In this document: positions 8,366 to 16,843 of the stretch, piece after piece
Position numbering within the stretch: position 1 is the first letter of the stretch
Layout: every line of letters starts with the position of its first letter
Assembly (NCBI RefSeq): GCF_030816235.1
Contig: NZ_JAUSXT010000001.1
Coordinates: forward strand, 3,100,001-3,164,000
Length of the DNA stretch: 64,000 bases
Direction: 5' to 3'
Source of the DNA: Microbacterium sp. W4I4
GTDB lineage: Bacteria > Actinomycetota > Actinomycetes > Actinomycetales > Microbacteriaceae
Notes under the pieces: model-generated
What the model was told of the DNA's origin: nothing
The model's input: only the letters and a program-made list of their open reading frames with translations
Databases searched by the model: none
Made by a program: the position numbers and the translations under genes

Positions 8366-8869
8366 GTGAGCGAGTACATCATCCGACCGGCGCGCACCGC
8401 CGACATCACCGGCATCCACAGACTTCTTGAGCCGCTGGTCGATCGCCGCATCCTGCTCGGCAAGGATCTCGCCGTGCTGTACGGCGCGGTTCAGGAGTTC
8501 GTCGTCGCCGAAGTGGACGGTGAACTGATCGGATGCGGAGCCCTGCACGTCATGTGGGAAGACCTCGGCGAGGTGCGCACGCTGCTCGTCCGCGAGGATC
8601 ACCTGCACCACGGCGTCGGCCGGGCCCTCGTCGAAGGGCTGGAGGTGCGCGCCGCACAGCTCGGCCTCACGCGCCTGTTCTGCCTCACCTTCGAGACCGC
8701 CTTCTTCATCCGCCGCGGATTCGAGCCGATCGGTGAGCACATCGTCGATGCCGACGTGTATTCGCAACTGCTGCGCAGCGGTGACGCCGGCGTCGAGGAG
8801 TTCCTGGATCTGGCGCACGTCAAGCCGAACACGCTCGGCAACACCAGGATGATCAAGCACCTGAATTAG
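8366..8869 (+). CDS. GNAT-family amino-acid N-acetyltransferase, ArgA-like
   Basis: A 167-residue GNAT protein. The acetyl-CoA-binding motif A is VRTLLVREDHLHHGVGRALVE (quoted to 20: RTLLVREDHLHHGVGRALVE), followed by CLTFETAFFIRRGFEPIGE, a pattern typical of the stand-alone N-acetylglutamate synthases of actinobacteria. If correct, it transfers acetyl from acetyl-CoA to glutamate, the first step of arginine synthesis. The GTG at 8366 is chosen because a TAGGCT -10 box ends 8 bp before it, giving a leaderless transcript. It is not in an arg operon here, so the substrate is inferred from family resemblance only. Confidence 0.75.
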   Translation: MSEYIIRPARTADITGIHRLLEPLVDRRILLGKDLAVLYGAVQEFVVAEVDGELIGCGALHVMWEDLGEVRTLLVREDHLHHGVGRALVEGLEVRAAQLGLTRLFCLTFETAFFIRRGFEPIGEHIVDADVYSQLLRSGDAGVEEFLDLAHVKPNTLGNTRMIKHLN

Positions 8870-8878
8870 CCTGGAGTC

Positions 8879-9538
8879 ATGCCTCGTCAGTCCGCCGCCG
8901 TGTATCGCCGACGGAGACTGCTCGTCGTCTTCATCATCGCCCTGCTGATCGCCGTGGTCGCGGGCGGCGCCTGGCTGGCGATCGCGCAGCCGTGGAAGTC
9001 GACGGCATCCGCGCCGCCCGTCGCTACGACCCCACCCGCCGTCGCTGATTCCGCGACCCCGACGCCGGGAACGACGAGCACAGCACCCACGGACACACCG
9101 AGCCCTGATCCGTCCGGGACGCCCGCGATCGTCGCCTGCGAGCAGGCCGACGTCGACGTCACGGCAGTGACGGATGCCGAGACCTACGCTGCCGGCAAGC
9201 TGCCGCAGCTCTCCATCCGCCTCACCAGCAAGAGCGCCGTGGACTGCACCCTCAACGTCGGTTCCTCCACCCAGAAGTACACGGTGACCAGCGGCGGCGA
9301 CGTGTGGTGGCGCTCCACCGACTGCCAGACCGACCCGAGCGACATGATCGTCACCCTCAAAGCGGGTGCGTCGGTGACCAGCGCGACCCCCGTCGTGTGG
9401 GACCGAACCCGCTCCTCGGTGGAGACCTGTGGGGAGAAGCATCGCGCACGCGCACCGGGCGGCGGGGCTTCGTACCATGTGGCGGTGTCGATCGGCGGCT
9501 TCGACAGCGTCGGCTCACGACAGATCATCCTGCGCTGA
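8879..9538 (+). CDS. Secreted or membrane-anchored protein with Pro/Thr-rich linker
   Basis: A 219-residue protein with a basic N-terminus (AAVYRRRR), one transmembrane helix at about residues 14-37, then a Pro/Thr/Ala/Ser-rich linker to about residue 84 and a globular extracytoplasmic domain. The domain has four or more cysteines (VACEQ, VDCTL, STDCQ, VETCG) that probably form disulfides, and a run of beta-strands (LPQLSIRLTSKSAVDCTLNV). The layout resembles DUF4232-type exported proteins of actinobacteria. The function is unknown. TAGCCT lies 7 nt before the ATG and overlaps the upstream stop codon, so it has its own leaderless promoter. Confidence 0.7.
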   Translation: MPRQSAAVYRRRRLLVVFIIALLIAVVAGGAWLAIAQPWKSTASAPPVATTPPAVADSATPTPGTTSTAPTDTPSPDPSGTPAIVACEQADVDVTAVTDAETYAAGKLPQLSIRLTSKSAVDCTLNVGSSTQKYTVTSGGDVWWRSTDCQTDPSDMIVTLKAGASVTSATPVVWDRTRSSVETCGEKHRARAPGGGASYHVAVSIGGFDSVGSRQIILR

Positions 9539-9752
9539 ACCTGTTCGGAGACGGTTTCAGGTGTCACAAACCAGTATTTTGGGATACCATGGAAAGAGTT
9601 CTCCGGATATTGCGGTGAAGCCATCCCCAGTGGTGTCGAATCAAGCGTCCCCAGCGCTTCGACACTCACCGCGTGAGAACCTCGAGGGCCCTTTCGTATT
9701 CTCCAGTCCCCACTGGACGATTCGAGAGGGCCCCACTCTTTAAGCTGGAGAC

Positions 9753-10163
9753 ATGGCTAAGAAGAGGGCGGGCGCGAAGCGCCCCGCACCCCAGGATTTC
9801 CGCGTCGAGGCGCTGGCTCAGGCTCTCGAGAAGCAGGACATGGCAGCAGTCGCACTCGCGCTGCGCAATGGCAACACGATCGTCCCGCTCGTCAAGCCCG
9901 GCCCCCGCGACAATCCGCTCGATGGCGGCGAGGTGTGGACCTACCGCGACGCGAACACCGGAGAGCTCGCACTGCTGCTGTTCAGTGATGCGAAGAACAA
10001 GCCGGCCAACCTGCCGCCGGGCGTCGGGATCTACTCTCCGTTGTGGCTGAAGTCGTTCCTGACCACGCACCGCGACACGATCACGACGGTGTTCCTGGAC
10101 ATCGCCGGCCCGCACCCCATGCAGGCGGCTCCGGGCGACCTGCTGGCCGCTCTCGAGATCTGA
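9753..10163 (+). CDS. Conserved hypothetical protein, SseB-like
   Basis: A 136-residue soluble protein. It starts with a basic MAKKRAGAKRP tail, continues with a helix (VEALAQALEKQDMAAVALALRNG) that I cite as LAQALEKQDMAAVALALRNG, and ends in an alpha/beta domain with YSPLWLKSFLTTHRDT. The fold pattern resembles the N-terminal half of SseB-family proteins, but no function can be assigned. A TAAGCT -10 box ends 7 nt before the ATG, so it is probably leaderless. It converges with radA, with only 4 bp between the two stop codons. Upstream, 9539-9752 holds no gene, only a short CCAGT-CCCC-ACTGG hairpin near 9702. Confidence 0.65.
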   Translation: MAKKRAGAKRPAPQDFRVEALAQALEKQDMAAVALALRNGNTIVPLVKPGPRDNPLDGGEVWTYRDANTGELALLLFSDAKNKPANLPPGVGIYSPLWLKSFLTTHRDTITTVFLDIAGPHPMQAAPGDLLAALEI

Positions 10164-10167
10164 GGGA

Positions 10168-11574
10168 TCAGAACGGCGGGACGTCGAGCTCCGCGCGCTC
10201 GCGCGACGGAGCGGAGATCTGTGCCGGGCGCCGCCCTTCGCCTTTCTGCGAGCGCACGTCGCTGAGGGCGTCCCGCAGCGTCTTCGCCCGTTCATCCACC
10301 ACCCGCCGGTAGCCCAGCCGTGCGGCTTCGCTGCGTCGCTGGGCGGCCTGCGTGACCGGGCGGATCTCGCCCGCCAGTGACAGTTCGCCCACCGCTGCGA
10401 TCGTGCGCGGCACCGACCACTGCCGGATCGAGCCCGCCACCGCGATCGCGATGGCCAGATCGGCGGCGGGCTCGGTGAAGCGCACGCCCCCGACAGTGGA
10501 GACGTACACGTCGAGCTTGGAGGTGGCGATGCCGGCCCGCCGTTCGAGGACGGCCAGCACCATCGCCACACGCGACGAGTCAAGCCCGTTCACCACGCGG
10601 CGCGGGTTCGGCGCGTTCGTCTCGATGGTCAGCGCCTGCACCTCGACGGGCAGTGCCCGCCTGCCCTCCATCGCGATCGCGACGCAGGTGCCGGGCTCTG
10701 CGGCCCCCTGGGAGAGGAACAATCCGCTGGGATCGGGCACCTCGGCGATGCCGGTTCCGGTCATCTCGAAGCAGCCGACCTCGTCCGTCGGACCGAATCG
10801 GTTCTTCAGCGCGCGGATGAAGCGCAGCGCGGTCTGCCGGTCGCCCTCGAAGTGGCAGACGACGTCGACCAGGTGCTCGAGCACCCGGGGGCCCGCCACC
10901 TGGCCGTCTTTGGTGACGTGGCCGACGATGATCACGGGCAGGCCCCGATCCTTCGCGATGCGGATCAGGGTCGCCGCCACTTCGCGCACCTGGCTCGGCT
11001 GGCCGGCGGCGCCGTCGATGAGACCGGATGCCACGGTCTGCACGGAGTCCACGATCACCAGATCGGGCTTGACCTCGTCGATGTGGCCGAGGATCGTGGC
11101 CAGGTCGGTCTCGCTGGCGAGATACAGCTCGTCGTGCAGCGCGCCCGTGCGCTCGGCCCGCAGTCGCACCTGCGCGGGGGATTCCTCGGCGCTGGCGTAC
11201 AGGACCCGGCGGCCCGACTTCGCCGTGGCGGCAGCCACCTCCAGCAGCAGCGTCGACTTGCCGACGCCCGGCTCGCCGCTGAGCAGGATGGCCGCGCCGG
11301 GCACGATGCCGCCGCCGAGCACGCGGTCGAACTCGCCGACCCCGCTGGTGCGCCGCGGGGCGTCGGCCGTGGTGATCTGCGTGATGGGTCGAGCCGCGCG
11401 GCTCGCGGCTGGAGCGACGGCATCCGTCTGCCGGACGATGCCCGTGCGCACGGACACCTCCTGCACGGTGCCCCACTGCTGGCACTCGCCGCAGCGGCCG
11501 ACCCACTTCGCCGCGGTCCACCCGCACTCGGTGCAGACGAACGCAGGCGGTGCAGGTTTACGGGTGGTGGCCAT
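10168..11574 (-). CDS. radA: DNA repair protein RadA
   Basis: A 468-residue RecA-like helicase that promotes branch migration in recombinational repair. The N-terminal zinc finger has Cys14, Cys17, Cys28 and Cys31 (CTECG, CGEC). The Walker A GEPGVGKST lies at residues 100-108, the RadA-specific KNRFG motif near residue 254, and a Lon-like C-terminal domain ends the protein (ADLAIAIAVAGS region). Length is normal for the family. The -10 box TAGCCT ends 7 nt before the ATG at 11574, giving a leaderless mRNA, and the divergent gene at 11648 has the same layout. The downstream neighbour is convergent, 4 bp away. Confidence 0.96.
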   Translation of the reverse strand: MATTRKPAPPAFVCTECGWTAAKWVGRCGECQQWGTVQEVSVRTGIVRQTDAVAPAASRAARPITQITTADAPRRTSGVGEFDRVLGGGIVPGAAILLSGEPGVGKSTLLLEVAAATAKSGRRVLYASAEESPAQVRLRAERTGALHDELYLASETDLATILGHIDEVKPDLVIVDSVQTVASGLIDGAAGQPSQVREVAATLIRIAKDRGLPVIIVGHVTKDGQVAGPRVLEHLVDVVCHFEGDRQTALRFIRALKNRFGPTDEVGCFEMTGTGIAEVPDPSGLFLSQGAAEPGTCVAIAMEGRRALPVEVQALTIETNAPNPRRVVNGLDSSRVAMVLAVLERRAGIATSKLDVYVSTVGGVRFTEPAADLAIAIAVAGSIRQWSVPRTIAAVGELSLAGEIRPVTQAAQRRSEAARLGYRRVVDERAKTLRDALSDVRSQKGEGRRPAQISAPSRERAELDVPPF

Positions 11575-11647
11575 GCTGCAAGGCTATCCGCGGCATCCGA
11601 CAGTCGAGCCGTCCTGGCCGTGTCGACCGCCTGGATAGTCTGGACGC

Positions 11648-12691
11648 ATGACTCAGCCCCAGGGTGCACTGCTCGTCGGCAGCGTGAACTACGACGACGC
11701 CGAGAAGACCATGCGCACGGCATCCGCGATGCTCGGCGGACGACTGCGCCGCATCCCCGACGGCGAGGTCGGCAAGCGGTTCCACTGGATCATGTTCCAG
11801 CCCGACGTGCTGGGGCAGGCGGAGGGCATCGAGCGCGTCGGCGACGAGCCGCGCTGGCTGCGCGATCTGGACGCTCGTCCGCTGCGCATCGCGGAGGGCG
11901 CGGATGCGGCGGCGATCGAGCTGCCCGCCCTCGGCTACGCGGATGCCGCGATCGACTCGTACGCGATCTTCCGGAGGCTGCAGGATGCCGGTGCGATCGC
12001 CGACGGCATCCGCTTCCAGGTCTCGCTGCCGACGCCCGTCGCCGTGATCTCGTCGTTCTTCGCCGGTGACGACCGCGCGGCCATCGAACCCGTCTACACC
12101 GCCGCGCTGCGGCGGGAGCTGGATCGCATCCTCGCCGAGATCCCGGCGGCGGACCTGGCGATCCAGTGGGACGTCGCCAGCGAGATGGGCATCATCGAGC
12201 GAGCGGCCGGCTACGGCAGGACGATGGATGCCTGGTGGCCCGGCGACCCCTTCGACGGGCTGGTCGACCGACTCGCCGCGCTGATCGACGCCGTCCCGTC
12301 CGACGTCGAGGTCGGCGTGCACCTCTGCTACGGCGACGCAGGCGAGAGGCACTTCATCGAGCCGACCGACACCGCGACACTGGTCCGGTTCGCGAACGCC
12401 GTGATGACGGCATCCGCCCGCGACCTCACCTGGCTGCACCTCCCCGTGCCCATCGAGCGCGACGATGAGGCCTACTTCGCCCCGCTGTCCGGGCTGACGC
12501 CGGTGGGCGAGCTGTATCTCGGGGTCGTGCATCGCGAGGACGGCGTCGAGGGCGCCCGGCGGCGGATTGCGGCAGCATCCGCCGTTCTCGACGGATTCGG
12601 CATCGCCACCGAGTGCGGCATCGGCCGGGCGCCCGTCGGCACCACCGAGGAGATTCTGCGGACTCACGCGGACACAGCCTCAGCGTGGTGA
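11648..12691 (+). CDS. MetE-like (UROD/MetE superfamily) protein of unknown substrate
   Basis: A 347-residue cytoplasmic protein. It resembles the C-terminal barrel of cobalamin-independent methionine synthase: it begins ALLVGSVNYDDAEKTMRTAS, has a QVSLPTPVAVISS strand, IQWDVASEMG, and GVHLCYGDAGERHF, the region where MetE binds zinc and substrate. The usual MetE zinc ligands are not all evident, so methionine synthesis is not claimed. A TAGTCT -10 box ends 7 nt before the ATG, giving a leaderless transcript. The gene lies 52 bp upstream of the GntR gene; a GntR-type operator sits between them. Confidence 0.6.
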   Translation: MTQPQGALLVGSVNYDDAEKTMRTASAMLGGRLRRIPDGEVGKRFHWIMFQPDVLGQAEGIERVGDEPRWLRDLDARPLRIAEGADAAAIELPALGYADAAIDSYAIFRRLQDAGAIADGIRFQVSLPTPVAVISSFFAGDDRAAIEPVYTAALRRELDRILAEIPAADLAIQWDVASEMGIIERAAGYGRTMDAWWPGDPFDGLVDRLAALIDAVPSDVEVGVHLCYGDAGERHFIEPTDTATLVRFANAVMTASARDLTWLHLPVPIERDDEAYFAPLSGLTPVGELYLGVVHREDGVEGARRRIAAASAVLDGFGIATECGIGRAPVGTTEEILRTHADTASAW

Positions 12692-12703
12692 AGGAATGCG
12701 TGG

Positions 12704-12715
12704 GTACCATATGAC
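12704..12715. promoter_or_regulatory. GntR regulon operator, copy 1 (in front of the regulator gene)
   Basis: GTACCATATGAC fits ten of twelve positions of GTRAYATRTYAC, the pseudo-palindrome found at three other promoters of this locus. It lies 29 bp before the GntR start, so it would give autoregulation. It is the weakest of the four copies. Confidence 0.5.
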
Positions 12716-12743
12716 GCATGACCAAGCATCATCGCGGTGAGTC

Positions 12744-13409
12744 GTGAGCACCTTCGGCACGCTGCTCTCGCCCGCTGAGAGCCTGCGCGAGCAGGTGGAG
12801 AGCCAGCTCGCATCCCGGATCATCTCGGGCGAGATCCCGGCCGGACAGGTGCTCACCGTGCCCACCCTCGCGAGCGACTTCGGCGTCAGCGCGACCCCGG
12901 TGCGCGAGGCGATGCTCAATCTCGCCCGTCGCGGATTCCTGCGCCCCATCCGCAACCGCGGCTTCGAGGTGACCGAGGTGTCGCCCGACGAGCTGCGGGA
13001 GCTGAGCGAGGTGCGGATGCTGCTGGAGGCCCCGCCGATGGCGGTCGTCGCCGGCACGCTCGACGAGCCGACCGTGGCGGAGCTGCGGACGATCGCCGAC
13101 CGCATCGTGGCTGCAGCGCGCACCGCGAAGTTCGACGAGTACCTGGCGGCCGACACCGAATTCCACCTGCGCATCCTGGCGTGCACGGGCAACTCCAAGC
13201 TCGTCGAGACCGTGCGCGAACTCCGCCAGCAGACGAGGCTGGTCGGACTCGTGCAGCTCGCCTCGACCGACGCGCTGGTGTCCACCTCACTCGAGCACGC
13301 TGAGCTCGTCGACCTGCTGGTGGCCGATCGGGGCGAGGATGCCGTGGCGCTCATGCGTCGGCACATCACGCACGTCGGCGGCGTGTGGAGCGGCCAGGGC
13401 GAGGACTGA
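12744..13409 (+). CDS. GntR/FCD-family transcriptional regulator of the hydroxyproline-type locus
   Basis: A 221-residue regulator with a GntR winged helix at about residues 10-75 (VPTLASDFGVSATPVREAML) and a helical FCD ligand-binding domain at about 85-210. The metal-site residues expected in FCD proteins are visible: Asp and His in ADTEFHLRILACTGN, and two later histidines (LEHAELVDLL and MRRHITHVGG). FCD regulators usually sense a carboxylic acid, here perhaps hydroxyproline or a breakdown product. The GTG start at 12744 follows GGTGAG. The gene is beside the transporter and catabolic genes, and related operators lie before each transcription unit, so it is the probable repressor of all of them. 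Confidence 0.87.
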   Translation: MSTFGTLLSPAESLREQVESQLASRIISGEIPAGQVLTVPTLASDFGVSATPVREAMLNLARRGFLRPIRNRGFEVTEVSPDELRELSEVRMLLEAPPMAVVAGTLDEPTVAELRTIADRIVAAARTAKFDEYLAADTEFHLRILACTGNSKLVETVRELRQQTRLVGLVQLASTDALVSTSLEHAELVDLLVADRGEDAVALMRRHITHVGGVWSGQGED

Positions 13410-13464
13410 GCAGACCCGACCATCACGGATCGGTCTCGAAGGTTCCGCTCGACGCCGCAGGTGA

Positions 13465-13476
13465 GTAATGTGTCAC
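13465..13476. promoter_or_regulatory. GntR regulon operator, copy 2 (in front of the ABC importer)
   Basis: GTAATGTGTCAC fits GTRAYATRTYAC at eleven of twelve positions. It lies 46-57 bp upstream of the substrate-binding-protein ATG at 13522 and contains TAATGT, which could itself be the -10 box. Binding of the GntR protein is inferred from recurrence of the motif. Confidence 0.6.
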
Positions 13477-13521
13477 GTGCTATTCAGTGCTCATGCAACG
13501 ACGCATTCTGGAGGACCCGAC

Positions 13522-14709
13522 ATGCATACCCGAACCCCGCGCATCCGGCGCGCACTTTCCATCGCCGCAGCCATCGGCGCGATCATCATCACTGCGGGCT
13601 GCTCGGGCGGCCTCGCCGGAGGCGATGGCGGTGACTCCGGAAACAGCGACGGCCCCATCAAGATCGGCATGCTCGCTCCGTTCTCGGGCAGCGAGTCCGC
13701 CTTCGGCGACTACATGAAGAACGGCGCTCAGCTCGCCGTCGACGAGATCAACGCCGACGGCGGCGTGAACGGCCGCGACCTCGAGCTGCTCGTCGAGGAC
13801 GGCGCGTGCGATGCGACCACCGCGGTCGCTGCTGCCAACAAGCTCGTGACGGCCGGCATCGTGGCATCCGTCGGCGGCTACTGCTCCGGCGCCACACTGC
13901 CGACGCTGCCGATCTTCGATGAGGCGGGCGTGCCGATGGTCATCCCGGCCGCCAACTCCAATGAGCTGGTCAGCCAGAAGCTCCCCGGTGTCTTCCTCAT
14001 CAACGGAACCGGAACCCAGCAGGCCCAGGCCGCCGTCGCCTATGCCCAGAAGAGCGGCGCGACCGTCGTCGGCGTGATCGACGACGCCACCTCGTACTCG
14101 GCCGACCTGGCGAAGTCCTTCGCCGACCAGGCCGCGGCAGCGGGGCTGGACGTGAAGCTCAAGGCCACCGTCACCCCGGGTGAGAACGACTACTCCTCAG
14201 TGGCGACGCAGCTCGCATCCGAGAAGCCCGACCTCGTGTACTGGACCGGCTACTACCAGGAGGGCGGCCTGATCGTCCGTCAGGCGACGGATGCCGGTTA
14301 CGAGGGCGCCTTCCTCGTCGGCGACGGCTCGGTGGACGCCAAGTTCGCCGAGATCGCAGGCAAGGGCTACACCGAGCATGTCCTCGGGACTTTCACGCAG
14401 ACGCCGGACATGATCACGGGCGCGGACACCTGGATCGCCGACTACGAGAAGCTCGCCGGCGGAAAGCCCGGCCCGTACTCGACGCAGTCCTACGACGCCG
14501 TGCGCGTGGTCGCCCAGGCGATGACGGATGCCAAGAGCACAGACTTCGACAAGGTCGTCTCGGCTCTCGAGGGCCTGAAGGACTTCAAGACCTTCGCCGG
14601 TCCGCTGACCTTCACGAAGGATCACACCCTGTCCGGCGGTGGGTTCGTGATCGTCGGGATCGATCCGGCGACCGGCAACTTCGTCCTCAAGGACGACCTT
14701 CAGGGCTGA
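13522..14709 (+). CDS. Branched-chain-amino-acid-type ABC transporter substrate-binding lipoprotein
   Basis: A 395-residue type-I periplasmic-binding protein. The signal peptide ends in a lipobox (IITAGC, lipid anchor Cys27), so the protein is tethered outside the membrane. The mature part starts IKIGMLAPFSGSESAFGDYM, the ligand-binding start of LivJ/LivK proteins, and continues with AAANKLVTAGIVASVGGYCSG. It captures the substrate for the permease encoded downstream. The ATG at 13522 follows GGAGG. Given the catabolic genes nearby, the ligand is more likely proline, hydroxyproline or a betaine than leucine, but this is inferred. It is the first gene of a five-gene operon under copy 2 of the operator. 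Confidence 0.93.
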   Translation: MHTRTPRIRRALSIAAAIGAIIITAGCSGGLAGGDGGDSGNSDGPIKIGMLAPFSGSESAFGDYMKNGAQLAVDEINADGGVNGRDLELLVEDGACDATTAVAAANKLVTAGIVASVGGYCSGATLPTLPIFDEAGVPMVIPAANSNELVSQKLPGVFLINGTGTQQAQAAVAYAQKSGATVVGVIDDATSYSADLAKSFADQAAAAGLDVKLKATVTPGENDYSSVATQLASEKPDLVYWTGYYQEGGLIVRQATDAGYEGAFLVGDGSVDAKFAEIAGKGYTEHVLGTFTQTPDMITGADTWIADYEKLAGGKPGPYSTQSYDAVRVVAQAMTDAKSTDFDKVVSALEGLKDFKTFAGPLTFTKDHTLSGGGFVIVGIDPATGNFVLKDDLQG

Positions 14710-14778
14710 TCCGAAAGGCGGGGCGGCGCGAGTCGCCCCGCCGGTCGGCGTCTCCCTCGACGCGGAAGGACATCCGCA

Positions 14779-15669
14779 GTGATGCAACTCATCTGGAACG
14801 GCCTGATCGTCGGCTCGTTCTACGCCCTCGTCGCCCTCGGGTACAGCATGGTCTACGGGATCATCAAGCTGCTGAACTTCGCACACGGCGACATCTACAT
14901 GCTCGGCGCCTTCGCCGGCTTCGCGACCCTCTCGGCATTCGGGATCTCGAACGAGTCCTCGATCCCGCTGCTGCTGGTGATCATGCTGCTCTCGATGGTC
15001 ACGACCGGTCTGATCGGCGTCGGCATCGAGCGCATCGCCTACCGGCCGCTGCGCAAGAGCCCCCGGTTGGCAGTGCTGATCACCGCGATCGGCGTCTCCT
15101 TCACTCTGGAGTACGCGGTGCGGCAGATATTCGGCCCCAACCCCGAGGCGTTCCCCGTGCGACTCGAGTCCTCCGGGTTCGACTTCGCGGGCATGCGCAT
15201 CACCGCCGCCCAGATCGTGCTGGTCGTGATCGCCGCGGCCCTCATGCTCGTGCTGGCGCACATCGTCGAGCGCACCCGTCAGGGGCGGGCGATGCGAGCC
15301 ATCGCCCTCGACCCGCAGGGTGCGCAGCTGATGGGCGTCAACGTGAACCGCGTGATCGCCACCGTCTTCTTCATCGGATCGGCACTCGCGGGAGCGGCGG
15401 GGGTGATGGCCGGCGCGTACTACGGCTCGATCGACTTCCTGATGGGCTTCATCATCGGATTGAAGGCGTTCACCGCGGCGGTGATCGGCGGAATCGGCAA
15501 CCTGTACGGCGCCATGCTCGGCGGACTGCTGCTGGGGCTGCTGGAATCCTTCGGGTCGGCCTGGTTCGGCGGCGAATGGCGGGACGTGTTCTCGTTCGCC
15601 TTCCTCATCCTGTTCCTCACGTTCAAACCGACCGGCATCCTCGGTGCCCGCGTCGTAGAGAGGATGTGA
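14779..15669 (+). CDS. livH: ABC transporter permease, LivH type
   Basis: A 296-residue integral membrane protein with about eight hydrophobic segments. It begins with LIVGSFYALVALGYSMVYGI and continues INFAHGDIYMLGAFAG-like sequence (here LLNFAHGDIYMLGAFAGFA), diagnostic of LivH permeases. It forms a heterodimeric channel with the LivM-type permease encoded next. The start could be the GTG at 14779 or the adjacent ATG at 14782; GAAGGA lies 9-12 nt upstream, fitting either. The 69-bp gap before it carries a small GC-rich hairpin (GGGGCGGCGCGAGTCGCCCC region). Confidence 0.93.
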   Translation: MMQLIWNGLIVGSFYALVALGYSMVYGIIKLLNFAHGDIYMLGAFAGFATLSAFGISNESSIPLLLVIMLLSMVTTGLIGVGIERIAYRPLRKSPRLAVLITAIGVSFTLEYAVRQIFGPNPEAFPVRLESSGFDFAGMRITAAQIVLVVIAAALMLVLAHIVERTRQGRAMRAIALDPQGAQLMGVNVNRVIATVFFIGSALAGAAGVMAGAYYGSIDFLMGFIIGLKAFTAAVIGGIGNLYGAMLGGLLLGLLESFGSAWFGGEWRDVFSFAFLILFLTFKPTGILGARVVERM

Positions 15670-15670
15670 C

Positions 15671-16843
15671 ATGTCCCGCTCTGCACTCTCTCGATCTTCA
15701 CTGACCCGCGACGCGGCGCTGCGTGCGCCGTCCCCTCTGTTCGACCGTGCGGCGGCGCCCGCCGGCATCTTCGACTCCAACCGCGGATTCCTGCGGGCCC
15801 TGGGTGGGCTGTGCATCGTGATCCTCGCCGTGCTGCCGTTCCTGGACGCCTCCCGGTACACGATCTCGATCGCCACCACCGCGCTGATCTACATCATGCT
15901 GGCGATGGGGCTGAACGTCGTCGTCGGCTACGCCGGCCTGCTCGACCTCGGCTACATCGCCTTCTTCGCCGTCGGCGCCTACACGTCGGGCATCTTCACC
16001 ACCGTGCTCGGCTGGCCGATGTGGGCCGCGTTGCCGGCGACGGTGCTCGCCTGCATCCTGGCTGGCATCATCATCGGCGCCCCGACCCTGCGATTGCGCA
16101 GCGACTATCTGGCGATCGTGACGCTCGGCTTCGGCGAGATCATCCGCATCACCGCCAACAACCTCGAGATCACGGGCGGACCCTCGGGTATCCACGGCAT
16201 CCCGTCCTGGAGCTTCGGGGGCTGGAGCTTCGACGACGGGTTCTCGCTCTTCGGGCTGGAGTTCCCCGGCCGTGTGGTGTTCTACTACTTCGTCGCGATC
16301 GTGGTCGTTCTGGTCGGCGTCATCGGCGCCGGCCGCCTCGCGAAGGGGCGCCTCGGACGGGCCTGGAAGGCCGTGCGCGATGACGAGGACGCGGCCGAGG
16401 CGATGGGCATCAACACCTACATCGCCAAGATCACCGCCTACATCATCGGGGCCGTCTGGGCCGGCATCGCCGGTCAGCTGATGGCCACCCACCTGTCGGC
16501 CATCAGCCCGAACAGCTTCCAGTTCCTGTACTCGGCGCTGATCCTGATGGCCGTGGTGCTCGGCGGCATGGGGTCGACGCCCGGCGTCATCATCGGTGCC
16601 CTGTTCGTGTCGCTCGCGCCGGAGCTGCTGCGTGACTTCTCGGAGTGGCGCTTCCTCATCTTCGGCGTGCTGCTCGTGGTCGTCATGCTGTTCCGCCCGT
16701 CGGGACTGTGGCCGTCCACGGCGATCCTGCCCTGGCTGAAGAAGCACAGGCCGGTGCCGCCGCCCACGGCCGGGTTCATGGCCGTGCCGTCGCCCACAGC
16801 CAACGAGGATCTCGAGACCGTGGAAGGGGAGGAGACCCGATGA
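15671..16843 (+). CDS. livM: ABC transporter permease, LivM type
   Basis: A 390-residue membrane protein with about nine or ten helices. The conserved GLNVVVGYAGLLDLGYIAFF stretch and RLRSDYLAIVTLGFGEIIRI are LivM signatures. It starts 1 bp after the livH stop codon. The N-terminal 35 residues are polar and Ser/Arg-rich, an extension seen in many actinobacterial LivM proteins. The C-terminus ends in a hydrophilic tail that overlaps livG by 4 bp. It is the second permease subunit of the importer. Confidence 0.93.
   Translation: MSRSALSRSSLTRDAALRAPSPLFDRAAAPAGIFDSNRGFLRALGGLCIVILAVLPFLDASRYTISIATTALIYIMLAMGLNVVVGYAGLLDLGYIAFFAVGAYTSGIFTTVLGWPMWAALPATVLACILAGIIIGAPTLRLRSDYLAIVTLGFGEIIRITANNLEITGGPSGIHGIPSWSFGGWSFDDGFSLFGLEFPGRVVFYYFVAIVVVLVGVIGAGRLAKGRLGRAWKAVRDDEDAAEAMGINTYIAKITAYIIGAVWAGIAGQLMATHLSAISPNSFQFLYSALILMAVVLGGMGSTPGVIIGALFVSLAPELLRDFSEWRFLIFGVLLVVVMLFRPSGLWPSTAILPWLKKHRPVPPPTAGFMAVPSPTANEDLETVEGEETR

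Noticed and set aside
4786..8463. A minus-strand frame of more than 1,200 codons antisense to clpC
   Set aside because: It is the mirror of a highly biased GC-rich gene. Only its last 202 codons (4786-5394) are a real gene, with a ribosome-binding site and family features.
15698..16747. Long minus-strand frame opposite livM
   Set aside because: The translation is Arg/Asp/Gly/His-rich without hydrophobic core, typical of antisense reading; the plus strand encodes an obvious permease.
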